A DNA stretch of 64,000 nt from Lanius collurio (lineage: Eukaryota > Chordata > Aves > Passeriformes > Laniidae): NCBI GenBank assembly GCA_020086605.1, contig JACBWW010000023.1, positions 1,925,063 through 1,989,062 on the forward strand. Direction: 5' to 3'. Position 1 is the first letter of the stretch; each line of letters opens with the position of its first letter. Positions 1 through 35,619 of the stretch are shown piece after piece. Under the pieces are notes generated by a model that was not told where the DNA came from, made no database searches, and saw only the letters and a list, made by a program, of their open reading frames with translations. A program made the translations under genes and the position numbers.

Positions 1-24618
<24,618 letters not shown>

Positions 24619-24620
24619 GC

Positions 24621-25009
24621 NNNNNNNNNNNNNNNNNNNNNNNNNNNNNNNNNNNNNNNNNNNNNNNNNNNNNNNNNNNNNNNNNNNNNNNNNNNNNNNN
24701 NNNNNNNNNNNNNNNNNNNNNNNNNNNNNNNNNNNNNNNNNNNNNNNNNNNNNNNNNNNNNNNNNNNNNNNNNNNNNNNNNNNNNNNNNNNNNNNNNNNN
24801 NNNNNNNNNNNNNNNNNNNNNNNNNNNNNNNNNNNNNNNNNNNNNNNNNNNNNNNNNNNNNNNNNNNNNNNNNNNNNNNNNNNNNNNNNNNNNNNNNNNN
24901 NNNNNNNNNNNNNNNNNNNNNNNNNNNNNNNNNNNNNNNNNNNNNNNNNNNNNNNNNNNNNNNNNNNNNNNNNNNNNNNNNNNNNNNNNNNNNNNNNNNN
25001 NNNNNNNNN
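24621..25009. other. Assembly gap (389 N)
   Basis: A run of 389 undetermined bases inside the CpG island. By the exon model it falls in PHAF1 intron 1 (25038-24410). The flanks are almost pure C/G, the type of sequence that short-read assemblies lose. The true length may differ from 389. Confidence 0.99.
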
Positions 25010-25038
25010 CCCCCCCCGCGCCGCGGGTCGCGACTCAC

Positions 25039-25090
25039 CTCACTTGCGGCTGCTGAAAAAGTGCTTTGCAGCTGTCGTCAGGCGCGCCCG
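25039..25090 (-). other. PHAF1: PHAF1 exon 1 (non-coding, predicted)
   Basis: On the minus strand the sequence runs through GCAGCCGCAAGTGAG and then a near-perfect donor GTGAGT at 25038-25033. It sits just inside the GC boxes at 25096-25115. The coding exon 2 has its own strong acceptor, so a separate 5'UTR exon is expected. The transcription start is a guess within about 50 bases. No transcript evidence is available here. Confidence 0.6.
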
Positions 25091-25093
25091 CGC

Positions 25094-25121
25094 GGGGGCG
25101 GGGCAAGGGCGGGGCCGGGGG
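25094..25121 (+). promoter_or_regulatory. Two GC boxes overlapping a G-quadruplex motif
   Basis: GGGCGGGGC occurs at 25096-25104 and again at 25107-25115 and fits Sp1/KLF sites. Five G-runs of 3-5 bases (25094-98, 25100-103, 25107-109, 25111-114, 25117-121) with loops of 1-3 bases make a strong G4 motif on the strand that is template for PHAF1. Position just upstream of predicted exon 1 suggests the core promoter. Confidence 0.65.
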
Positions 25122-26489
25122 TGCGGCCCGCCCCCCAGCCGCGGGCGAGGGGGGAAGGCGTCGGCTTGGGGAGGGGAAGGACGGGGGTTCGAGTCCCGCC
25201 CCGGCCTCGGCCCCAGGTGCGGGTCCGACCCACAGCGCCGGCCCCAGTTACACCCGACACGATAACCTCGAGATTCAAAACAAAATAACCGCCCCAAACC
25301 ACAGCCCCGGTGCATCCAGTTTTTCCAGTTGAAAGGCCAGAGTGGAGGAAAGAAGAGTCAAGGAGAAATTAGTCAGTGGCACGAGCAAATTTACCGGCAT
25401 GAACTCGGGAATGACTCAGTGAGGAAGAAAGGAGTAACGAGGTCATTGGCTTTGCAATGTTGTCTGAGCAAACAGGGGTGCTGCCACCCCAGAGTTCTGA
25501 GCCTAGGAAAGCCCACGTTTCCCTTGGGACAGGGCTCACCAAGCGGGAACCTGCTCTGGTCACACCCAAAGACCCCGGGTGCCAGAAACATTCACAGAGC
25601 TGAGGAGGAAACTGAACTTTCCCGGTATGCCAGGATGTGCCACCACCTGGGACAACCCACATCAGACCAGCCCTCGTTTTTATGGTGGAAACTTGATCCA
25701 AGATGAAAGGCACTGGGTCAGGCATTGCCCAAATAAGCAGAGAGCTAAAAGAGAAAAACTAAGGATATGGACCCATGCCATGCTCACACAAAGTGACACC
25801 TCCCTGGGGTAGGGCTGTACAAGTGATGGAAATGCAAGAGGGTGCAGACTGTGGAAGCAGCTGTAACTCCTTCTGCTGGCAGGTTGAGGCTCCAGGAGGG
25901 GCAGAGACTGGGGGGAGATGCAATTTTTCCATATTTATTTGAGGGTGGTAGCAGAAAAGTGTTTCCTTGGGTAATACCCATCTTCTGTCCCCTCTCCTCT
26001 GCTGCATCCCTCCGGGTGGTGATGCTCAGTCCTAGCCTGACCCCACACCCCATCCCTGTGCCCACCATGTCCCAGCCAGGTCTGCAGCAGAGCAGCCCCA
26101 TCACATGGAACGTCCCACAGCAGGACAGAAAACATCAGTAAAGTACAGGCAGGCCAACACAAAAGTTTAGGGATTGTACATTTTTTAAAAAAAAGAAGTC
26201 AAACAATTTCAGCTGGGTTTGCACCGCAGCTCCTTCCCACTGGCAGAGCAAGCCATCGCTGGCAGAGGGAATCAAAGCATTAAAAAGAAACCCCAATCAC
26301 GTTTGGGAGTAGGACCTCGGCCAGGCTCTGCTCTGAACACCAAATTTCTCAGCATCTCTCTTCAGGTCACAGAGCTGTCAAAGCAGGTGAGATTTTAATG
26401 TATATGGCACGGAGCAAGCCCCAGGGAAAGTAGTTTTCCCTTTAAGTCAGCTGCATGTTGATCTATTTATTATTCATGCCTTGCTTGCT

Positions 26490-26511
26490 TTTTTTTTTTT
26501 TTTTTTTTTAA
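26490..26511. repeat. Poly(T) run
   Basis: About 20 consecutive T followed by AATCC. It could be the A-tail of an old minus-strand insertion, but no body was recognised next to it. Confidence 0.8.
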
Positions 26512-26697
26512 TCCAAGCATGGTGACATCTTAATATGCTGAAAAGCTCAGAGGTGCTGCCAATGTTTCCCCTTCACTCCAGCCCTCTGACACATCTTTAT
26601 TGGCTCAAAAACAGAAATTAGCCTTTCCTCTCCAGGGAGCAGGGGCTAATCCTTAGGAGCCACTTGCTTCTCTCCAACTCACTACAGAGGTAGGAAA

Positions 26698-26745
26698 TAC
26701 ATATACTTGTATATATACAGTATTTATATATTATTTATATATGAG
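26698..26745. repeat. TA-rich tract
   Basis: Almost uninterrupted A/T with repeated TATATA and TATTTATATA units, embedded in otherwise GC-moderate intergenic DNA. Confidence 0.75.
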
Positions 26746-28683
26746 TTCATATTGTGACACCCATAAGGAATGTATTTGAGAGAATAAACATGTAGCCAGA
26801 AATCTTGCATGCCTCATTCATTTAACAGAACACAAAGCCCAGCACCTACTTCTAAGCAGGTCCATGGCACATGCAGCCCTCAGGTTGAGGTCCTGGGTAG
26901 AAAACAGGCGGGTGCAGATCAGTTGGGCATTGCAGAAACCCTTCTCCACCTCATTTCTGTGTTTGGTGATGCCCTTGGAATGCTCAGTGCTGCACCCTGC
27001 GGGATGCAACAGCCTGGGCTTTCATTAAGGAAGATTCAGCATCCTTTGTAAGAGAGCACCACAAGTACAAGCTGAATTCTCCAAGGAGAATGAAGGCCAA
27101 GCACACTGGCAGGAAAAAAAAAGAAAATATTTCTGAGTGTGTCTCTCCTCTGCTACCCATTCTCACACATCAACCCAAACCCCAGGCTAAGTGGAGAAGA
27201 GCTGGGTGCTGCCAGGTCTGGGGATTTGTTCTTTAAAACACTCACCAGTGCATTGGCAAGAGGCTGTCACCTCATCCCCGAGCTTCAAATACAGCCCTGA
27301 TGTTACCAGGACAGCAGAGCGCAGCTGCCGTGGGCAGTGGCACCCTACAGGGCTGGGTGGTTTCTGGTCAACTGCAGTGACTGCCCAGGGTGAGGAGGGA
27401 AGTCCCAGGCAGGAGCACAGAACAACAACAAATCCCCGCTGGCTGAAAATCCCATCATCCGTCCCTGAAGGAGGACAAGTGCAGGCACAGCTGAGATGGA
27501 GCACCTCCTAAGCCCCCTCCTTCCCTGGGCACAGGAAATCTCCCCCATGCACCTACGGCATCCTGCCTGGATTCCCTTTCAGACCCCATTCCTCATTCTA
27601 TCAGCCAAGACAAGTAAAGAAGAAACCAAATCCCAAGTCACAGAAGGCAGAACCCCCCCAAGGGTGTTTGCATGGCTGCTGTCTGGCTGTACCACCGAAG
27701 GAGAGCAGCTCCAGGGTTGCTTTTGAGCCCCTGGCTTCAACAGCAGTGGGAGTGGATGGTTTGCACAGGTGATCACCAACTCCAGAGAGAAGCTAGAAAC
27801 CCCCAGCCAGGGTCAGCCCCATCTCTGCTGGGCACATCCCTCCTGGCTTGCTCCTGTCTCCTGGAGAACCTCTCCCAGCCAGCTGCAAGCTGGGCTAGGT
27901 AATTATTTTTTGCACAGCTGAGCCAGCAATTATGAAAATATCCATTATGAAAATTCACAGTTGTGAAAATTCCCAGATCCCCCAACACATCTTCTTCCCC
28001 AAACCCATCAAGCACCCATGAGCTTCTCGTGGACGCAGGAATGTTTTCCCCCTCGGACACAGGTGCCAGGAGCAGCCAGTATCCACAGGGGTGCTGGGAT
28101 GGAGGCTCTTTGTATGTCCCCACCACAGAGCCAGACTGCCAAAGGTCCCAAGTGGGGACCAATGTGGGCAGCTGAAATCAAACTCCCCAGAGTGACTGGA
28201 GGAGCCCCCTGAGCTCCCCAGTGACTCCAGACAGGGTGGCACTTTTAAGGCAGATTGGGCAAAGCACCATCATTTTGGCAACTGCTCACGACAGGCAAAA
28301 CTTAAGTTTCAAAAGAGTAAAATTACCCTTCTCACTCTCCAGATTATGGAGCACTTCTTGGAAAATTCAGCCCCAGGGCTCAGGAAGCAATGCACAGCTT
28401 TGTGAAAATCGAAATAAATTTTTAAAGCCTGGCTCAGTTGTTAATGTTTCTGAATGAATGAATGGCAGTGGGTGCATCCATCGGAGACAACCCAGCTTCC
28501 TCTACCAAAGCCTTCCAATGCCATCACATTTTGGGGTGAGATCAGCAGCTGTGGGGGATTAAGGTGTTTTTCCCGAAATTTTCTAATTTTTTTCTGATTT
28601 TTTTTCACTTAATCTTTTTACAAATTCCACGCATCTGCGGGGAGATGTTGGCTGAGAAGAGCTGGGCTTTTCAATCCAGCCGG

Positions 28684-28691
28684 TATAAAAG
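28684..28691 (+). promoter_or_regulatory. Candidate TATA box
   Basis: TATAAAAG with GC-rich flanks and a GC-rich, CpG-bearing stretch beginning about 50 bases downstream. This is the classic context for a TATA promoter, but no known gene starts here and a chance match is possible. Confidence 0.35.
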
Positions 28692-28699
28692 AGAGCGGA

Positions 28700-29590
28700 A
28701 AATTGCAAAAGTCACCAGGAAGGACCAAAACTCCCCAGGGCTCGCAGGCGCGGGATGCAGCCGTGCGCAGAGCGAAGGAGAGCTGCCCTCTCCCGATCGG
28801 ATTCAAGAGCAGCACAGATCAGGTCTGTAAAGAAATCTGCCCCTGTGGCTGCTCGTACAAGCGGCTTGGGAGCAGACACCAGCCTTGGCAGCCCCGATTC
28901 ACTTAGAGGAAAGATATTTGCTATAAAGCTCTGAAGTTGCTCTAATTTTTTTTGGAGGTGCCTTTCCTGCTGCGGGGCTCTGGGTTGGCACTTAGGAATG
29001 GATCCAAACAGCACTGGCAGCTCCAAGAGGGAACTTTGCACGCTGAAAGAGGGGGGTATCCCACCTCTTCAGAGGGTTTTATCCCGCAACCAAGGGTTTC
29101 GGGTCCCACCGAGTTGGGCAGTGCCCCATCGGTGCCAGGCTGGGGGTCCCTGGGCGAGCAGGGTCTGGCAGCACCGAGCCCGGACCTTCCCAAGGGATAC
29201 CCCTGGCTACGTTTTTCCCTGGCTCAGCACTTTTCCCCTCCTCGCCTGCGCTGAGCATGTCCTACCCTGCCCTGCCGGGATGGTTTTCAGTCGCCCTGAG
29301 AGCCGCTGGAGCGGCGGCCAAGGCTAACAGGGGCAGGGTGTGCAGCATCAGCACCCCAGCGTGGTGCGAGGAGCTGCCCTGAACCCGCAGAGCTCCTAGG
29401 GCAGAAAGTGCCTTTTCCCACCCGGCCGGTTGCCTGCACACACCGCCTCCAGCCAGTCCCGAGCCTTGTCCAGAGCTTCCCTGGGCTGGGGTTCACATGC
29501 TCCAGGACAGCATCCTGCTCCCTGCTGGCTGTGCTGGACTGACGGCTGTGCAGCCTATCGACAATAAAGATTTTGGAGGTGATTCTGTGC
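28700..29590 (+). ncRNA. Speculative unannotated transcript between TATA and poly(A) signal
   Basis: A GC-rich, CpG-bearing block lies between TATAAAAG (28684) and AATAAA (29563-29568), and the latter is followed by a T/G-rich stretch typical of a cleavage site. It contains plus-strand frames of about 100 codons (28952-29254, 28998-29327) that resemble no protein I know. If transcribed it would most likely be a single-exon non-coding RNA. No splicing or expression evidence is available here. Confidence 0.2.
29563..29568 (+). terminator. Candidate poly(A) signal AATAAA
   Basis: AATAAA followed within 30 bases by GATTTTGGAGGTGATTCTGT, a T/G-rich downstream element. The gene it would serve is unknown. 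Confidence 0.35.
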
Positions 29591-30498
29591 TTGGCCAGGG
29601 ATAGGAAGGTGATGTGTGCCTGGCATGGACTGTGGGGAGCAGGGCAAGGCTACAGCTCGTCCTCAGTCAGACCACGGTAGTCACCAGCATCACTTCTCAC
29701 ATCCCAGATTTGGGCTTCTGGCTGCTGCAAAAGCTCCCTTGCATTTTTTTTTGCACCCTGCTTGGTGTCTGGGGATGGGCAGAAACGGGAGGCTCCCGGC
29801 GCTCACCACGGATGCTGCTGAGATGGTCCTTAAACCCTGACCAGGCAGAGGCGCAGCCGGCACAGCCTTGCCCCACCACACAGGGCATTTCACAGGGCTG
29901 GGGCAAGGGCAGGGGCTGAGGACGAGAGCCGGATGGATGGGCATGGAGCATTCCCGGGAAGGAAAGGGAGCAGCAGTAAAAGCTGGCCGTGGGAGGGGCT
30001 GTTCACCACAAGGCAGCAGCTGCCCCGCACCGCCCCAGGGCAGCGCTCCCCGCCCGGCGGCCCGCACGCTTTATGCACAGAACTCCAGATGTATTTTAAA
30101 ATCTCTGATTCGAGCAGGGCTAGATCTAAACTGGCTTCGGCTTCATTAGAAACAGATGCGCTGGTTTCTCCTTCTGCTTCGGGGTGGTTTAGTCCGGGAG
30201 GCGCTGCCAGGCGTGGGCAGGGTGCGAAGCCCTGCTCGCCGCGGTGCCGAGCAGGGAGCCGGGATGCGGCAGGGCAGGGGCACCGGCACAGGGGATGGTC
30301 ACCCGCTCCTTCCCGGAGCAGTCAGCACGGAGCCAGCGGAGTCAGCTGCTGGTGCGAGGGACCATCTGTCCTTCCAGGAGCCGCTGGCCACTGCATCCCC
30401 TCTTCGGCTGCTGCCCAGCCAGGCACTTGCGGTTTTAATCATGCATTGAAAACTGGTGGGAAAATTCACCCTGGGGCAAAACAGAGGGATTCTGTAAA

Positions 30499-30543
30499 AA
30501 TAAAGTAATTTAAAGCACAGGTTTTATGAAAAAAAAAAAAAAA
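30499..30543 (+). other. AATAAA followed by a 15-base A-run: possible retroposed 3' end
   Basis: AATAAA at 30499-30504 is followed 24 bases later by 15 consecutive A (30529-30543). That spacing is what a reverse-transcribed mRNA tail shows. I found no clear target-site duplication and no parent gene. An open frame of 191 codons (29933-30508) ends with its stop overlapping the signal, but it has the look of a chance frame in GC-rich DNA. Confidence 0.3.
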
Positions 30544-31400
30544 GTGAAAGATAGATTTGAGGATTCTGCAGGGTCCCCAAACCCCCTATTGCAAGGGTTT
30601 GTGAATCCAGGAGTGCTGCACATATGGGAGGGCTTTCACCTGGGCTCAGTTTCACCTCCAGAGATGTTTCCAAAAGGGATGTTTGAGCGTCACAGCTGAT
30701 GGTGAGGAAGAGCCATGGGGCATGGTATGAGAAGGGGGGAGAGGGTTCAGCCCCCTATCCCAGCCTGCTCCAGCCCTGATGCTTGGGGTTTCATCATTTA
30801 AAAGGAGATGAGTCAGAGCTACTGGGGCCCTCTCAGAACCCCTGAAGATCTCTGACTGCCCATTTTGTCACTGACTTCTGGTGAACGAGCAGCTTTGGGG
30901 GTGACTTGAATCTTACTCATGTGCTGTGATGGTTAAAATCAACAACAGAGATGCTCTTTGAGCCTCACTCCCAGTGCAGTGACCTGTGGTCCTGCTGGCA
31001 CATCCTGCCCCAGATGCAGGGGTCTGGATGTTGAGAGGGTGTGAAGGAGCTGGTGACAAGGCACCTTGTTGGAGTTGGTGGTTTCAGAAAGTCATGCACC
31101 CCATAGGATCACCGGCACCAGGTCCTGAAAGTCAGACACCAGACATGCTCTGCAGAGCAGAACTGAAAGCAGAACCAAAAAGAGGATCTGTCCTCTCATC
31201 TGTGTGGGAGCATCCGCCAAGTGGCTCTGGGCTGGGGCTGTTGCTGCCCAGAAAGTGTTTGGGGGTTCCTCAGCAGCAGCTCTGACCCAAGCAGAAGGCA
31301 ATCACTGGGCAGCTCAGAACAGTCTGTGCATGCAACTCTGCCTATCCCTCCCTTCCCTCCTTGCCCTGGCCCTCAGACCTCAAACACAGCCATAGCAAAT

Positions 31401-31490
31401 GACCTGGAAGGTTCCCTGCCCATAGCAAGAGGGCTGGACTGAATGCTCTCAAAGATTCCTTCCAGCCCTGAGCATTTGACTCTACGACCT
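31401..31490 (+). mobile_element. CR1 LINE 3' tail fragment
   Basis: GACCTGGAAGGTTCCCTGCC, then GGGCTGGACTGAATG and GATTCCTTCCAGCCCTGAGC follow the sense CR1 3' end in order. The terminal short repeat is degraded to GACTCTACGACCT. Confidence 0.75.
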
Positions 31491-33271
31491 GCAGCTGGAT
31501 CACAGCCAGTTCTCATGCAGGGCTGAGCATCCCCAACTTATCCTCCACCTGGGCTGCTGCAGCTGTGGCCACAGGTTCCTGGCTCCATGGACAGGCTACC
31601 CAGGCATCTGCAGGCTGGTGGCAAGTCACAGGCAGCAGCCAGAGGTAGACTGGGGCAACTGGGGAAGGCCAACAAGGAGCTGGATGGTGCTGAAGAGGGA
31701 TTGCAGTATCTCACCTCTAGAGCAGCTGTCTCACTGCGGTGCTGCCCCGTGCAGGGGCCATCGGGTAACAGCGTTGTGTGCTGTGAAGGACAGGGCTGCT
31801 CAGCTCTTGGTGGGGTGGGAGGGGACCTGGTGCTTCCTCTGGGTAGGTGGCACGTCATTCTGAGAAGTGAGACACTTGGCAGCCTTCCTGGATCTGAGGT
31901 GATGGCCAGTCTGGTGTTTCTGGGTAGAGCGGCCTTTGTATTAAGAATTGCCTTCTGATAAGAGTTGTTCCCCCCACAGCTTTATTTGCAATCCAGCAGC
32001 AAACCCACATTCCCTCCAAGGAAAATTCTCTGCTCTCCTCCAAGCTTAGAGCTCCCAGGGCTCCATCAGTAGGTCACTCCCCCCATGCACCTCCATGCAT
32101 TTAGAAACAGGGGTTGGAGAGAAACCCTTTCCATAGGAGAAGGCTGCAGAAGCAGTGAGGTACCCAGGTTTGAGGGCAGTTTCAACAAGCAGATGGGCAG
32201 GATGTTAGAAGAGGCATCTCACGTACTGCAGAAGAGAAACCCACAGCTGTACATCAAAGTCTACTGACCTCTCCTGCCCCACATCCTCCAGGAGCTGAGA
32301 ACGGCACCAAGACTGAACAGAACATGACCCTCAAGTTGTGTTGTCAAGATATAATGAACAAGTCAACCACAGAAGCCAGGAACAAGCCTGGGCTGTTCAC
32401 TCAATTCTTCTGGCCACTGACTGCAACTGAAGGCCCAACCCACCCTAGAGGAATTTGAGCAGCAAGTGCCTCTGAGCAGGGACATTGTCCCTGTCTGGCA
32501 CTGCTCACCCTGGGGTGAGTACCTCCCACTGCTCAGAGCCATCTCCTAAAAAGCTTGCTTGTTTCTCTATGTTTAAATGTTGCTGGGTTTTTGTAATGTA
32601 TTAATAACAAAAGCTGAAAGAGTTGGGCATGCAGGTGGGAAAGGCTCAGAGGAACAGACTCTCTCAGCAAGCCAGTGGATAACAGCTGGAAAAGCCAGGA
32701 GCTTTCAGGTGTAAACTTTGCTCTATCGCTAGAAGGTCTTTCTCTTTTCAAGTTAAACCCATCACCTGCTCCAGGGAAGAAAGATTACAAAGGGGGAAAG
32801 GTGGCAAAGCCACCAGTTCCTATGAAAAGCAGAGAATCACAGCCTGCAGAACAAGAGGAAGTGGAGCACCAGGAAAACCTACATCCTCCAAGACCCCATC
32901 ATCAAGCCAACGGGGTGAAAAACAGAGTTACACATCAGAAGAGTTGTGGGAAGCAACAGAAACTTGGCAGAAGTCTCACCAGCTGTGATAAACTGTGGAC
33001 CAGGCCTGGTAAGAGGCACAAAATTGAGCAAGAAATGTTCTGGTTTCCCCCTCCTTTCCCCATCCATCCACTGTGCCAGGTGACAGCACCAGAGAGGCAG
33101 CACTCAGCTCTTCTGTGCTATTTCTCCCCATTCTCACTCCTGAGCTTAAGAAATGAGCCCAAGGCAATTCTGAAAATTCACTTAACCTGTAATTGAGAAA
33201 CCTATTTAATAGTTACTTAAACCCCAAGCAGCTCTGAGCATGCAGCAGTTGATGAATATGCATAGCCTAGG

Positions 33272-33414
33272 ATTTGCATTTGGTGGCAGTGTGAAGACAG
33301 GATGTCAAGCAAATGAGCTATGAGAAATGTTGCCCATGCAAATGTTCACTCTGCTCTAACTTCTCACTGCAATTCCCATCCTTGAAGCCATTTCTGTCAT
33401 TCTCTTATTTGCAT
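33272..33414. promoter_or_regulatory. Cluster of three octamer (POU/Oct) motifs
   Basis: Exact ATTTGCAT or its complement occurs at 33272-33279, 33336-33343 and 33407-33414. Near matches lie at about 33254-33262 and 33306-33313. Single octamers occur about every 6 kb in this AT-rich window, so three in 143 bp is a local excess. An enhancer role is inference only. Confidence 0.35.
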
Positions 33415-33827
33415 TGGAAATGTAGTAACAAAATAATGCAACTTCATAGAATTTGGTCCTATTTCTGTGCAGACAAGATGGATTCCTTAATACATCTATG
33501 ACAGAGAGGAGTCTTGAACTAACAGCAAACAAAAAAAAATACACAGAAGTCCTGCCAAGATCATCCCAGGCCATGCAGTTCTGGAGTTCTCTGAAACCAC
33601 ATCTTCATGTAACTTCCCAGCCCTTACCTGAACAAGGCTTGTTATTAGACAAACCATCACAGAGCTGCAGGAACAGAAAAGCTGCTGTTTTCACTCACAG
33701 TTCATTTTCTCAGTTTTCTGCTTTCAGAAAAGGGACCATGAGCTCAGGACAGCTGCTGTGTCCCTCAAGAGAAACTAGGAAACCTGCTCATCCAGTTTTG
33801 GGGGATTTCAGTAAAGGGACTAAATTT

Positions 33828-34285
33828 TGAGAACCCCACCTGCAACACTGCATCCAGCTCTGGGGTCCCTAACAAACAAAGGACATGGACCTGCTGGAGC
33901 AAGTCCAGAGACCACAAAGAAGCTCTGAGGGCTGGAGAACCTCTCCTATGTAGACATGAGTTGTTCAGCCTGGAGAAGGCTCCAGGGAGACCTTAGAGCC
34001 CTCCCAGTAACCAAAGAGGCTAGAGAGGGCATAGACTGACAGGACAAGGGGAAATGCATTCAAACTGACAGAGGAGAAGTTTAAATTAGGTATCACAAAG
34101 AAATTCTTCCCCCTGAGGGTGGTGAGGCCCTGGCATAGGTTGCCCAGAGAAGCTGTGGCTGCCCCACCCCTGGAAGCATTCAAGACCAAGCTGGACAGGG
34201 CTCTGAGCAACCTGGTCTAGTGGGAGGCTGGAACCATATAAGCTTCAAGCTCCATTTCAACCCAAACCATTTCAGAATTCTGAGA
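33828..34285 (+). mobile_element. CR1 LINE 3' fragment (about 450 bp)
   Basis: The longest CR1 copy here. In order it shows CACTGCATCCAGCTCTGGGG, GTTCAGCCTGGAGAAGGCTC, TTCTTCCCCCTGAGGGTGGT, GGTTGCCCAGAGAAGCTGTG, CAAGCTGGACAGGGCTCTGA and CAACCTGGTCTAGTGGGAGG, then a degraded terminus containing TTTCAACCCAAACCATTTCA. It covers the end of the reverse transcriptase gene and the 3'UTR of the element but has no intact reading frame. Confidence 0.93.
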
Positions 34286-35619
34286 AACAGTTAATGCTCT
34301 GTATTCTTTTGGTTTAAGAAGAGCTCATGTAAGAGCAGGAGGTTAAAAAACCCAGCTGGAAGTGACCATACCTCACCTGCTGTGGTTGGGCTCCAGGTCA
34401 CTGACATCGTTCTCAGTTCCAATAAGCTCCAGCATTTCCAGTGGTCTTTCACTTGCACATCAAGGAGAGCCATCCTGAAGTCATGCTAGTCAAGGCACTG
34501 GATTGTAACACCTTTTAAATTCTGCTGTATGTGCCTCATGCAGGGAGACCTACAGATTCCCTTTGCTACTCACACACAGGAGAGGCAAATTCCATCTAGG
34601 AAGAGCCAGGGCACAAAGTACCTCTGTCTTTTAAATGCCTTCAGCCAAGAAAAGTCCGTACAAGTACTGTACTCATCCACTTGTGATGTACCTGGGCAGA
34701 AAAGTGAACCCTTCCATGAGCTCACAGGTAAATGGACAAATTACCTAACGGCTTTATGAACAGCTGTTTACAGATGCCTTTTAAAACACTGCCTGGACAG
34801 CAGAGCCTGCAGCAGCTGACAGATACCATCTACCTCAGAAACAGAGCAACACAGTTTGTCATTTATGTCTCTTTTAAAAGCGACCTCCCTTCAAACTGAA
34901 GAACACCCCCAGGAAAGCCACATGTCACAGCACTGCTGTTTTTCTTAGGTGCTCTCGGGTCTGTTCACAGATTGTAAAATTCTAAAATAAGGTTACACAT
35001 TGTCCTTTTGCATGCAAACATTCCCAAAGCAGGCTGCAGCTCTCCAGTTATGAAGCAAGCAATTCTCTACCTAATTTCAGTACCTAACCACTGTCATTCA
35101 GTGTTAGCCATCTGAAGTTATACCACCTAAAATTTTAGCAGCTTCAGAAGGTTTTCAGGTATAGCATACAATATTCATATTATCCCCACAGAACTTGACC
35201 ACATTTCCCCATTTCCTGAACTTACACATGCAATTCCCCTGGTTCCCCCCTTGCCCAAAGCATCACAATTAACAAGGTTTGGTGGCTGCTCTCACAATGT
35301 GCCCACAAAGGCTCTGTAAGCACACACAGCTCGTTGCTCAGGGCCCCTGGAGCAGATCCATGATTTCAGAGTAAGCAGGGCATATCGGGTGTAAGAAACA
35401 AGAGTTTTAGGGCAGCAAAATCCACATTTTCCCCAGTGCAGACCCTTTTATTAAAGGCTCCTTCCAGACAGTGGCTGAACACAGCAAAGGAGAGGGGTCA
35501 GTTAGATAAGTGACCACTGGATGTCACCACTGCTTTAGCCATGGACGTCAAGGCAGCATTGCATCTAAACAAAATATGTCAGCAGGGACTACCAAGGAGT
35601 CAAATAAACTTACAGCACC
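34286..35619. other. Intergenic region downstream of CBFB
   Basis: No gene or repeat was recognised. A second minus-strand AATAAA lies at 35452-35447 and could serve as a more distal CBFB poly(A) site. Confidence 0.7.

Larger units (their letters stand above)
25122..28560. other. Intergenic region upstream of PHAF1
   Basis: It contains the end of the CpG island, an AP-1-like TGACTCA at 25412-25418, a T-run of about 20 bases near 26490-26510 and a TA-rich tract at about 26698-26745. Open frames of 60-129 codons occur on both strands with no family resemblance. No gene is supported. Confidence 0.7.
30546..33827. other. Intergenic region
   Basis: Moderately GC-rich up to about 32 kb, then AT-rich. 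It holds a CR1 tail (31401-31490), a 173-codon frame at 32675-33196 without resemblance to any family I know, and the octamer cluster at 33272-33414. No gene is supported. Confidence 0.65.

Noticed and set aside
25186..25196. Perfect tRNA B-box match GGTTCGAGTCC
   Set aside because: The T-arm stem beyond three pairs does not form, no A-box lies at the right distance, and no acceptor stem closes. It is probably chance in GC-rich DNA.
26698..26745. TA-rich tract as a promoter or origin
   Set aside because: Simple A/T repeat with no nearby start or coding signal. Recorded only as a repeat.
32675..33196. 173-codon plus-strand open frame
   Set aside because: No resemblance to any family I know, no splice, promoter or poly(A) context, and composition like the surrounding non-coding DNA.
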